This document shows positions 34,765 through 45,206 of a stretch of 64,000 nt of DNA, in pieces (the first letter of the stretch is position 1; each line of letters begins with the position of its first letter). This stretch comes from Cryptolaemus montrouzieri (lineage: Eukaryota > Arthropoda > Insecta > Coleoptera > Coccinellidae). Where the stretch lies: NCBI GenBank assembly GCA_013387265.2, contig JABFTP020000021.1, positions 65,773,009 through 65,837,008 on the forward strand, given 5' to 3'. Made by a program: the position numbers and the translations under genes. The notes below the pieces were generated by a model. It saw only the letters and a list, made by a program, of their open reading frames with translations. It was not told the DNA's origin and searched no databases.

Positions 34765-36034
34765 AGGAAACCTATTCTTTTTCCGAAAACCGCAACATGT
34801 TCGTCTATTCATTTTTGAAAGAAAATATTTAATAGGCGCTTTGACCTATACTTCCGTAACAAGCATATTTCAAACTTACAGAAAACGAAATATTTAGACA
34901 CCATCAACATATGGAGAACAAAAAACGAGTTCTAACGAGAAAAGCTTATCGCTAAAACTCGAACCCTAGAACCATGATATTGTCGTTTATTTAGAAAATG
35001 TTTTCGTATGTACAAAATCCAATGTTGCAGTGGTATACTTTACAATGAAGTTGAATTGCTATATTCCTACTGTCCATTGCCATAATAATAGCCAAACTAC
35101 GTATAGTTTAGGGCACGAAGGCGTATGTGACATTGCTAGCGGTTTTATTAATTGTGATACTCCAATAATACCTACGCTTTCTGTAGCGATAGATGTGTAC
35201 CTCAAAACAAAAATGGTATCATAAGCAACGATCTTAAAAGTTTTCTCCAAGAGCAAAATCAAATTCCACACATCGTGCATCGAAACTGACATCGTAGTCA
35301 TCATCTTATGTCATATATAAGATATAAAAAAAATTTGTAGCCTCATCTTCCTATAAATGCTAAAATCCTACAATTGAAGACAAGTGACTTGAAAAAATTT
35401 CATTCAATAGAGCTAGTGAATATACCAATAACCATACACATAATTGAAACGTATTGAACATGAAATTTGTAATCCATAGAACCCGTTTCAAATTGACACC
35501 AAAATAAAATTTCTCCTATTTTGACAAGCCAGAAGTTAAAGAGGAGAAAATACAATCTGAAGACGAAAAAGAACACTATGCCCAAAAATTTTATTTAAAT
35601 ACCATGATGAAGATCATCACATAATAGCAACATCTAAAAAGAGGAGAACATAAGGAAGGAAAAGATTCAAAGGAAAAATTAATATGAAAGATGAAATATT
35701 CAAGACTTCTGAAAAATCTACACGCAAAAGGTCTTTTCATTACTAATATCTTCACGCATATTTATTTTCTTCTTTTCATTTTTTGTCATTGCGATATATA
35801 AAACTTCGAGTTACATTTTTCTGTGAAATCACAGTGGATGAAACATTAGAGTTTTAGAGTTTCATATACGCGAGAAGTAGAGTTATTTTAGTATAATTTT
35901 TGAAAACCAAATTTTCTTTATTATTGTGAGTATTTTATTGATAGAACAGTATTACTCTCATAGGAATTACCAATTATTATATTTTTTAATAAAAATCCTT
36001 TTACCATCAAATTTCGTTTTCAATTCATTCCAAC
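34765..36034. other. No recognisable gene
   Basis: AT-rich; short overlapping frames on both strands (81 codons minus at 35304-35059) resemble nothing I know. Confidence 0.45.
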
Positions 36035-36410
36035 TACGCAGTGCCAAGAAATTAACGCACAAAAATCGAAAATTCAAATGTATTCAGATGAAGTTTAGAT
36101 ATGTTGAAGAATTATTTATCCAGTAAGCCACCAGCACTAGAGAACGGTTGAGAACAATCGGAACAAAAATGGTACTCGTTGAAACTAAAATAAAACTAAC
36201 AATGAAAAATGTAAAACTTTTGGAAAAGATCCCAAAAACCTGTTATTACCAGGTATTTCCCCTGGCGAGGATAACTAAATGACATCTATGATTCATACTC
36301 AAAATCAAAGACCTTATAGCATTCTAATACATTTCGTTCCAAATTGCGATCAGTCTGTTCCGGGTTCCATTCATGGTAGGTAGATAGTTTTGCTGGCTTC
36401 TGAATTTTTG

Positions 36411-36541
36411 AAGAAAATTATTTTTCAAGGAACAATATTCAACATTCCGTAGAATGTTAAATATCCTCCCTTGAAGGAGCTAGTTTTCCGATCTACTCTT
36501 CATAAGAGTTGAATATTGTCCCTTGAAAAATAATTTTCTTC
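36411..36541. repeat. Nested hairpins at the 3' edge of the SINE
   Basis: AAGAAAATTATTTTTCAAGG (36411-36430), continuing to CAATATTCAAC, is matched in reverse by GTTGAATATTG...CCTTGAAAAATAATTTTCTT at 36508-36540. Between them CAACATTC/GAATGTT and TCAAGG/CCTTGA form a second, inner hairpin. The three arms alternate in direction, suggesting repeated inverted duplication. Confidence 0.8.
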
Positions 36542-36920
36542 GATGTGTCTACACATTGCGAAATCTCGCATATAGTAACTTTTTGTTTTGAGATGTTCTG
36601 AATCTTTTTTTGAGAACTTATTTCTTTATCTTGAATGAGTTTGTTTGTTCTGCGGATATACAGTTTATTGTGGACTCCGAACCACTTACCTAAACCTTGA
36701 AACGATGAATGCCACTTCTCAGGATCAGATGTTATCTTGCCTTCGATGATTATGGACTCTACTTTAGGCCATGTATCCAAGACTAATGTGATATCTTCGT
36801 CGAATTCACTTTTTTGTTCAAGGACAATATCCATGACTCGAACTCGGATTCGAACCGAGCACCTGGGCTTAACGTATCCCTCTATGCTTGCGCACTAACC
36901 GTGCCGTCACCCACGAGGTC
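36485..36920 (-). mobile_element. tRNA-derived SINE, family 1, minus strand
   Basis: The reversed head reads CCTCGTGGGTGACGGCACGG, then TTAGTGCGCAAG. Box B is GGTTCGAATCC (36846-36856 in reverse). The body shares TCCTTGAACAAAAAAGTGAA, CATCGAAGGCAAGATAAC and GTAAGTGGTTCGGAGTCCAC with the copy at 7.4-7.7 kb. It sits in the Tc1 coding region just before the second catalytic site. A 113-codon minus frame (36834-36493, MDIVLEQKSEFDEDITLVLD...) lies in the SINE body; the other copy has a stop and frame change there, so I do not regard it as a gene. Confidence 0.8.
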
Positions 36921-37379
36921 AAAAATGAAAAATTTTCACCCATTTTTGCTCCAAATGGTATAACATATTCTTCTGAAATATACGAAACGTACCTCAAAGC
37001 ATTAATTTACTATGTTGACCAAGATCAGAGAAGGTGTTCGTAAAGTAAAAAGTTTCACTAGGTATATCTCTCATTTCGACGTTTGTACACTAGCGAACGT
37101 CGATCGCAGCGAAAAAATAAAGTCTCTACTCATCTGTTCACAAAACTCTATCCCTATCACCTTTACATATTCCCTGAAATAATTCAATCGGGTTTTACGA
37201 TGTGCTACAGTTAGTGCTGGACCTCGAGCAGTGACTGATGCCTCAAACCAAATTCCCTGAAGGGTTGTCATAATTCCCTGAGAGATCATAATTTGCACTC
37301 CACTGTTCTGTCGAAGCTGCATTTGAAGGTGCCAAGCAGTAGCAAACCGTTGTCTCAACGAGATAATGGATGGCCTATA

Positions 37380-38829
37380 AACACCTCAAAAAAGTCTAAG
37401 GAACACTTCTGAATATCGATATATCGTATCCAGAACGATCAATATGGATGATTTTTTCTAAGAAATGAACACCTGCATCAATTTCTCACCAAATTATGTA
37501 GAGTGCCGCAACAGATTTCAGTTTATAATCATTTCATGTATTCAGTGTTTGAAATCAGTTAGTTGGCACTTTTTTTCTGTTGTAAGTACAAATAAAAGAT
37601 TCAAGTTTTGTAATTGGATCATGGAAAGACGACATTTGACTAGAGAAGAGATATTACGAGCCGTTGGCATGCTCCAAGCTGGGAGCTCACAACGGAAAGT
37701 ATCCAGGGTTCTGAGAAGTAGCCCAAGTGTCATAAACCGTTTATGGTGAAATGAAACATGTAACAGGTAGCGTAGAAGAACGCCATACAGGTCGTTTCAG
37801 GATTACTACAGCCGCCCAAGACCGATTTTTGGTTCATAATGTACCAATTTCCGACCAAACTGTGAGAAATCGACTGCACGAAGGACAACTCCACTCCAGA
37901 CGTCCTTTAAGAGTTCCACAACTGACCCATGGAAATGGCGCTGCTCGTTTAGCTTAGTGCCAAGAACACGTAAACTGGGATCAAGAAAGGTGGGCCACAG
38001 TTTTCTTCAGTGATGAATCTAGATTTAGTTATTATCCCGATTCGGGAAGAATTCGAATAAAGAGGGAACCTGGAAAGCACAACCGTCTCCAGCATGCTCG
38101 AGAAGTTGTTAGACAGGGAGGCGGATCAGTGATGTTTTGGGGAGGTATACGCCTTGGTGGAAGAACTGACCTCGTTTTCATACAGAACAACCTCACGGGA
38201 AATTTTTACGCAAATGAAATAGTTTTACCTGTAGTGGTACCGTATCTCCAAACAATGGGTCAAAATCCACTATTCCAACAAGATAATGGTCCTCCTCATC
38301 ATACAAGATTTGTCTTGAACGTTCTTGAAGAGAATTATATCGATCTTCTACCGTGGCCATCCTGCTCCCCAGATCTGAATCCCATCGAGCATGTGTGGGA
38401 CACCCTAAAAAGAAATCTCCTGCTTAAAAACGTCTTCCATCATGAACAGGAGCTTCGATTAGCAGTTCAGGGGGCTTGGAATGACTTAGGCCAAAATGTA
38501 AAAGACAATTTAATATTGGGCATGCCGTGACGATGCCATTAATAACAGAGGTGGACCTTCTGGGTACTGAAAAACATAAGTGCTTCCATATCGTTTTGAA
38601 AATATTAGTTCAGGATTTTTTTTGTGTTTTACCAAATTTCGTTATTTTCAAATTTCAAACTTTTTTTTATAATAGGTGCTTTGGAGAAGTCAAATCTTAT
38701 TTTGTTTTCTTGAGAATACATTATATACAATACATCCTAACAAAACCGAAAGATTTCTATAAATTCGAATCATCAAATTCATATTTTAAAGATATTGGTA
38801 AGTGTTCCCTAGACTTTTTGAGGTGTTTT
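37380..38829 (+). mobile_element. Second Tc1-like element (family B), inserted in family A
   Basis: The left end AACACCTCAAAAAAGTCTAA is mirrored by the right end, reversed AACACCTCAAAAAGTCTAGG, then GGAACACTT on both. TA flanks at 37378-37379 and 38830-38831. Outside these ends the interrupted family-A coding sequence can be followed on both sides. Length of about 1.45 kb is normal for Tc1. Confidence 0.9.
37621..38530 (+). pseudogene. Tc1-like (DD34E) transposase, family B
   Basis: The start at 37621 opens MERRHLTREEILRAVGMLQA, the paired-like DNA-binding domain (GSSQRKVSRVLRSSPSVINR), broken by a stop at 37747. Frame 37751 continues GSVEERHTGRFRITTAAQDR and ISDQTVRNRLHEGQLHSRRP, with a short deletion between. 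After one stop, WATVFFSDESRF holds the first catalytic Asp. Frame 38129-38530 has VMFWGGIRLGGRTDLVFIQN, PLFQQDNGPPHHTRFVLNVL (second Asp) and LPWPSCSPDLNPIEHVWDTL (catalytic Glu), then ends near 38530. All three catalytic residues remain; about two to three disabling changes, so it is the least damaged Tc1 here. Confidence 0.92.
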
Positions 38830-39189
38830 TACTCGAAGTCGTCCTCGTCCAGGTCTCCTTTCATGACTATCACTCTACCTGCACCTACGGATCATCCTGG
38901 TCATCTAACACATTCTGCCGGAGTCGAATTTCGTGATTCGCGTTGCATTATTACCGAAAATTTAAATTTTCAGAAAGTACGAATGTTACTCACAAAAATT
39001 GATCAACATTTGGTGTTATCAATATGTGGTGGTTTCTTGCAGAATATCTATTTATTTCCTTCCTTTTTCAAATTTTGTTGGCATATGTCAGGACACAATC
39101 GAAAAAAACATGTGTTATTAATTAGTTGCCTACCAAAAAAAATTTGAAATATTCGAATTGTGCGTTAATTTCTTGGCGCAGTGTACATT

Positions 39190-39460
39190 TACCCACAAGA
39201 AATCATATGGCTGACACACGCTTAACGAACGTTTCAAATGATATTTTGCTCTAAATCCATGTTTTTCAATAGCTGTATTTACTGTAGATATTGAAATTGC
39301 CCATTTGTCATAATTATTATTTATGACACTGTCATATATCTTTAGTGCAACGAAACGGCTACATTTGCAGAATTTAATATAAACATACATGTCACACATA
39401 TATAGTATAAATATAATAGCTTGTATAAAGAAACAAATTTTCCAAAAGGACATTCGAATG
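39190..39460 (-). pseudogene. Possible Tc1/mariner DNA-binding fragment
   Basis: The minus frame contains WAISISTVNTAIEKHGFRAK and YHLKRSLSVCQPYDFLW, which loosely follows the second helix-turn-helix of Tc1-type proteins (STV...L...GF.A..P.K.P.L). It starts directly at the TA where family-A copy 2 inserted. No catalytic motif is present; could be chance. Confidence 0.3.
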
Positions 39461-39666
39461 AGCAAGCTTAGACTTCTGTTATAAACTTTAGTACGTATCT
39501 TGAAAATTCTTCAGCTGAGATGCCCTCATCGACCTAGGTGTATTGACCAATTCTATGATTTTTCCATACAGATCACGTTGAGGCACTCTGTATAGATATC
39601 TCGCAAACATCTCAGTTGATCAAATTCAAAATGTGAATATGTTTGAAGACATTAAATGAAAATATA

Positions 39667-40475
39667 GGGTGCGCCAGAGAAAACCGGACAAATTTTTTCC
39701 GTTATAACTTTCGCAATTTTAGAGCTAGATTAATCGTTCTTGCTTCATTGGAAAGCCAAAGGACTAGGTTTTTAGAAAATGACCAATTTTTCAAGATCGC
39801 TGGAACGTTTTTTTCCACTAAGAAATTCGAATGGGACATTCAGTCTTTTCGGAACAATTTGTCATATTGACCTTGAAAATATTCCAAGAATTGGTAAAAA
39901 GGAACTTGAAGAATTTTTTTTTACTGGTGCAGCTGGAACTGTTAGAACACAGGTACTCGCCTTGTTCATAATCTTTTTCAAGCATCTACTTTAAATTTTT
40001 TGTATTACAATATCAATATACAATTTTAGGATAACATTCAGCGAATTTCTGCATTAGCAATCATCCCAATCAGAACTCCAGGAACCAGCTTAATTGTTTC
40101 CAAATGTCTCAGATATGCCAAATCTCAAGAACTTCTGTGAGAAGAATAATAAGACGCGATTTGGGTCGATTGACTCAAGCTGTCAAAGAGCACAGATTCG
40201 AGCGATGCAAAAATTTATTAATTAGATTTAGAACACGTAGACAAATTGAAAATATCTAGTTCACAGACGAAAAAATTTTCAGTGTTGCCCCACCTAAAAA
40301 CAGCCAAAATGACAGAATTTGTACTCCGACGAATGAAATCAAGAGGAATGTGCCTCTAATTCGTTTATAAAGGGAAAGACAAAAATTTTCCAGGCATGTA
40401 ATATTCTCTGCCGCTATTTCGAGGAACTTTAAATCAACTATTATTTTTAATAAACAAGGCATAGGATTAGATTCG
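39667..40475 (+). pseudogene. Another Tc1/mariner-superfamily transposase relic
   Basis: The left end GGGTGCGCCAGAGAAAACCG follows a TA (39665-39666). About 390 bp of non-coding leader come next. From about 40115: SSVRRIIRRDLGRLTQAVKE, HRFERCKNLLIRFRTRRQIE, then a stop, then FTDEKIFSVAPPKNSQNDRI (first catalytic Asp, about 40265) and EIKRNVPLIR. It breaks off after that region. The FTDEKIF...QNDR pattern marks a family different from Tc1-A, Tc1-B and the DUF4817 group. No right terminal repeat found. Confidence 0.68.
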
Positions 40476-40809
40476 GAAAATTATTGTCACATAATTCTCT
40501 ATGTCAAACAGTTGAAAGAAAATTGATATTTACGTGAAATGCATAAAGTATCCAGATCATCGAAAATATTAAAATTTCAATTCTGAGTTTTTATAACTTG
40601 TTCGTCATGAAAATATAAAAAGTTATTTTACTTATGTTTCTCACATATTGTGACGTTGTAAGTATGTTAACACAATTTGATATAATTTAGCATCATTTTT
40701 CATGAATTTTTGTCGGATATATAATCAAATTTGTAGTTTTCCAAATCTAAATGACATCTGAGCGTAGCTCTGGTCCTACTAAAAAATCGACGATTTGTAT
40801 GAGAGATAA

Positions 40810-41615
40810 ACCCAATTCCAAGAAATTTTGTTAAAATGAATATTTTGCTACAAAAATAGGATTCTGAAAATTTCACGATGATTCATTTCCCTCCATTCAT
40901 CAAATTCACCATTCACGGTAGCTTGCTGGTTTTGCAGGCTTCTTAAACTTCTATTGAGAATGTTCCAGACATATACGATGAGATTGAGATCTGGACTTCT
41001 TATAGGCCACTCCATTGAAGTAATATCGTGACAAAATTTCTTCGATGTGCTGCGGTTAAAGTTGGGCCTCGAGCTGCGACATGAGGCCTCAAACCAAATT
41101 CCCTGAGCTGCATTTAAAGGTGCCTAGCAGTAGGGAACCGTTGTCTCAACGAAGAAATACTTAAATACCGGTCATGGATCGCCGTTGTTGTTCGAGGTCG
41201 TCCTTGCACAGATCTCCTTTCCGGACTTTCAGTCTCCCTGTACCTGCAGATCATTCTAGAAACAGTTGAATGGGACACCCCAAGCCTTTGGCGTATTCTT
41301 GTATGTCCAACCTAGGTCAACTAACAACTACTTACGCACATTCTGCCGGTGTCCAATTTAGTGATTCGCATTGCATAATTACAGAAAATTAAAATGTTCA
41401 AGAAAAATCAACTTTACTCGCATAAACTGATCAACAAATCAATATTTGGTGATTTCTTGCTAAATCACATTTTATTCATTATGAGAGGAACATTTCTCCA
41501 AGAAAAACATCAAATTCCATTGGCATATCACATATACGAAAAAAAAAGTGTTAATAATTAATTGCCTAGCAAAAATAAATTTGAGATATTGAAATTGTGC
41601 ATTAATTTCTTGGCG
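40810..41615 (-). pseudogene. Tc1-like element, family A (copy 3), internally deleted
   Basis: The 5' non-coding part (41340-41615) matches copy 2, ending with reversed GCGCCAAGAAATTAATGCAC. Coding pieces on the minus strand: SSLRQRFPTARHL and LREFGLRPHVAARGPTLTAA (41170-41060), then directly EWPIRSPDLNLIVYVWNILN and RSLRSLQNQQATVNGEFDEW (41010-40880), which holds the catalytic SPDLN segment. The middle with the first two catalytic residues is deleted. CCAAGAAATTTTG at about 40818 may be the worn 3' terminal repeat. Confidence 0.78.
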
Positions 41616-41619
41616 CCTT

Positions 41620-44425
41620 TTGATTGTTATATTACAACACAAGGCCAATGCACAATAATTATACAACTTGAAATTCACTTTTATTCTATTTGGATTTAGA
41701 GCACATTACGCTAGAAAAAACTTATTTAGCAGGCAGTGAAAACTTATGAATTTATGGTTTCATCGAGTAATTTCAAAACGAAATTCATGAAATGATATTG
41801 AAGTTAAAATATGAATGCCCTTCTTTTCTAATATTCAATTTGGTAACATGGATGTTTTGTTATAAAATAGAAATATTTTTAAAAATTGTCTACACCACTA
41901 TTGTGTTGCTTTCAATATTCTTAATGAGTACCTAGAAACATATAACATAGAATGAAGTTCTGGGAGATGTTCGGTCGACAATATTTATGTTACAGAAGAT
42001 AACTATTCACATTAAAAATCAATTAATATTCATTGAAATTCAGTAGGAATTATGTCATAAAATGAGTAAGTGATCGGATGATTGGACTATCCGAGCGACG
42101 TATAGAACCTGGTATACTCAATGTCCTATGCTATGAATGTATTCTTGAGATTCTATTACTCGATTTGTTTGAAAGGTTGGTGGCCTGATGAGTGGTTAAG
42201 CTGTATAGTGGTTTCGATTTAATCATGTAGATCCATCATTCTCCAACGGTCGATATATGAGTCATTGATTTACCATCTGTATACTTTTATTTGATGGTAT
42301 CTCATAATTTATTCCGATCTAAAGGCACTTAACTCACCTTCAACATAATTATCTTTTCATGTGGTTTTGTCATCCTAATAATTCAAGTAGAAGCTCGACA
42401 ACACAAGATGGTATAGGGAGATTTGTAAGCTTAAATGTTCAACAAAAAAAACAGTTACCATCGTCACTAAAGCGTAATTTTTCAATTTGACATTTGTTTC
42501 GATAACTACATTACGATCAATAGCTGACGTTGATATACTTACACTAACTATAAAATTATAGAGATCGTCCGAGGGAATCCATCTTGATTGGATAAGCAGT
42601 TTTCAGATGTGGAAGCCGGTGATCTATACTGAGCACAAGAATTTAGAGGTTTTAGTAAATAATAATATTACTATTTTTGTGCTTTTTATCTCTTGGCGAA
42701 AAAAATACACCTTTTTCTAGGTTTTACGTATTGGTTTTTATTGATGAAGATATAATTTATACCAAGACAAGTACTTTTACTCATTCAACGTTCGTCGCAA
42801 ATGTGCAGCCATCTCGTCTATACAACCTTTTTATTTGTGTTTGCCCATACACTCATTCCCAAATGCTGTTTTCGTCATTTTGATAGTAAGCAAAATTTAA
42901 TATACACTCGTTTTTCCGATTACTCAGTCATTAATCACAAAACATAAATACGATGAATGCGAAAAAAGGCACTACAGATAATTGCACAGTATCTGCCCAT
43001 AACTGGTTTTAAAAAAATGGGCAATACATTCATTCCACGCAACATTTATGTTTTCAAACCTATTCGATTAAATTTTCATCAATCATAACTTTCAGAAAAC
43101 TAGTCTGGAAAGAAGAAATCTTCTCAGGAAGATGAGCTGTAGACGTTTTGGAGAGGGTAACGTAACGGACGTATCTCATTCGTTACAATGAAGAATCAGT
43201 TTTAACAGTGCAAAATGGCGGAGGAATCAAGGCAGACGCTGATGCATTCGAAAAGTTAAGAAAATCCAACTGTCGAAATCGCCGCCAAGGTCTACAACAG
43301 TAATATCAAAATATATTTGTATATTCATTCATAGAACCTTAAACAGTTTTATCCATTTTATAGTGCTATTGGTAAGGTTTGTTATCTAATATCGTCGCCA
43401 AAAACAGATACGAAATTGAAAGTAATATTTGAATGGTGTCATAGACTACTGCTTCATATTTACCATAATCTCATACCATCTTATGAAGGTATTCTTTACA
43501 TTTTTTGTCAAGAATTAACTGACTATTCAAAACATTTGTAACTTTATAAATTGATTGGAATTTGAGCACCAACATGAGAAAGAAATTGTTGAAATCTTCC
43601 GACAATACAGTTCAGAGCAATAATGTAAAGCAATCCAATTAAAAAATCAAAAACATAAAATGTAAAAATACCCAAGTCTTCCCAGTCGAAAAAGTGGAGA
43701 TATATCATTTAACACCAAGGCAGTCTTTTATTTAGTATCTTTGTAAGACATGAATTGTTATCTAATTAGCTACCTTGAAACATTCAAAAAACCATATCAA
43801 AAGTAGACGATAGTAGATTAACTGTACAATAATGTACTATTTAAACTGTTTCATTCTTAACTGCACCTCTTCAAATCACTCAGCAATCGAAATAGATTAA
43901 TTAGTCTTATGTACCCGTGCAATTACTAAGTCACTATATTTATTGTAGAAATAAAGACCTCTAATAATGATGAGATCTCTATGAAATTTGTTGATAATCC
44001 ACTAAATACATAACAACTTATAAGAAAAGAATTGAATAGGGATTCCTTAAATATTAAATGAAATAATTGGCAAAGTTTAAATGAGATTGTATTTTGACTC
44101 TTGACATTTCTACATTTTATGTTCAGTGAGATCTCATATTTTTTGTAGATCGAAAATATTTTGAACGAGCTCGAGAAAGGGGTGGTACTGATGTGCTTTC
44201 TGCTCTGTTCAACTTAGTGAAGGCATTGCTTTGCTCTCTGATCGCAACAATTGAGCAAAGACCCAAAAATTTGAGGCGTCTTTACTAATTTAAACTTTTT
44301 CAAGGAAGGAGGAACTTGAGGAATGGCTCACTCCATGTCCTTCCTTAACTTTATGAGTAATTGACTTGATCGACTTTGACAATACTCATCAAATAATCAT
44401 TTAAAAAACTACTAAAACTCATATT
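41620..44425. other. No recognisable gene
   Basis: Long AT-rich stretch without transposase or reverse transcriptase motifs; frames up to 68 codons look like chance. Confidence 0.5.
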
Positions 44426-44429
44426 AAAA

Positions 44430-44668
44430 TGTTAGGTACATTACCCAGGAGTAAAATTTCCCGCTCTTCCCATGTCCGGTCTCAAAATAAGCGTTGTCGT
44501 TTAAAAAATAATTATCCCTGAAATAACTTCGAAGTTCCAAGTCAAGATCAAATCCAAGGTCACAAATGGTAGCCAGGAAAAATACTTTAAGTTTAGACCA
44601 GAGAATTTTCTGCCTAACGAACATTTTCGGAGATTTTCCTTCGTTCCTGGACTTTTGAATACCCTGTA
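44430..44668 (-). repeat. Solo terminal segment of the long-TIR mariner-like family
   Basis: Read in reverse it begins TACAGGGTATTCAAAAGTCC, then GGAAAATCTCCGAAAA, GGTCTAAACTTAAAGTA, TGGCTACCATTTGTGACCTT and GAGCGGGAAATTTTAC. The same order occurs at 47593-47830 (GGAAAATCTCGGAAAG, GGACTAAACTTATGGTA, TGGCTATCATTTGTGACCTT, GAACGGGAAATTTTAC). No matching second end nearby. Confidence 0.75.
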
Positions 44669-44669
44669 T

Positions 44670-45200
44670 ATATTCAGATACTATATATTATCATCCAATG
44701 TGTTCGTAATTGATCTGTCAAGTACGTGGAAGTATATGAATTTTCGTAGTAGAATCAATTTATAATTAATTATAGTTCTAGATTATAAGTTAAGATTGTT
44801 GGAATATCAAAACTGTTGACGAATAATCACAATTGAATGTTTGAATTTTATTCTTTTAGAAGAGCAGAATACGTAGCTTGTTATTTTGTCAGTCAAAATT
44901 CTTTTTCAAAAATATTCGATGTGTCTTTCTGGGTCTTACGTATTTCGTTGAATGTGATGTTGAATATAGTTGATTTTCCGATAGTGACCATCATGATAAT
45001 TTTTAATGGAAAAGTAATACCCATTTCAAATCATTAAAATTCAAGGACTCCTCCAACGAAAAATATCGACTAACAAATAAGAGTCAGTTTCAAGCTAATA
45101 CTATATACCCACCTAAATATTGAAAAATTTAAAATTTCAGTTTTGACTCTTCGTCAACAGTTTTAATATTCTAAGAATCTTAGATTTCAATTAATTACTA
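44670..45200. other. No recognisable gene
   Basis: AT-rich. A 66-codon frame at 44837-45037 has no resemblance. Confidence 0.45.
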
Positions 45201-45206
45201 ACTAAT

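Larger units (their letters stand above)
36037..39183 (-). mobile_element. Tc1-like element, family A (copy 2), hosting two later insertions
   Basis: The ends share GCCAAGAAATTAACGCAC: direct at 36042 and reversed at about 39160-39176, with TA at 36035-36036 and 39184-39185. Minus-strand coding pieces in protein order: RRPGRGRLRV (about 38860-38832, before the inner Tc1), ISLRQRFATAWHLQMQLRQN and ASVTARGPALTVAHRKTRLN (37365-37170), a frameshifted region of the first catalytic Asp (about 37140), RYVSYISEEYVIPFGAKMGE (37010-36940, before the SINE), and after the SINE IAIWNEMY...NAIRSLILSMNH plus RCHLVILARGN (36350-36245). The segment with the second and third catalytic residues is missing. Confidence 0.88.

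Noticed and set aside
36493..36834. 113-codon protein on the minus strand
   Set aside because: It lies in the SINE body, and the homologous stretch near 7.5-7.7 kb is interrupted.
38527..39147. 206-codon open frame
   Set aside because: It spans the non-coding 3' part of Tc1-B and the reversed 5' part of Tc1-A; no family resemblance, so chance.
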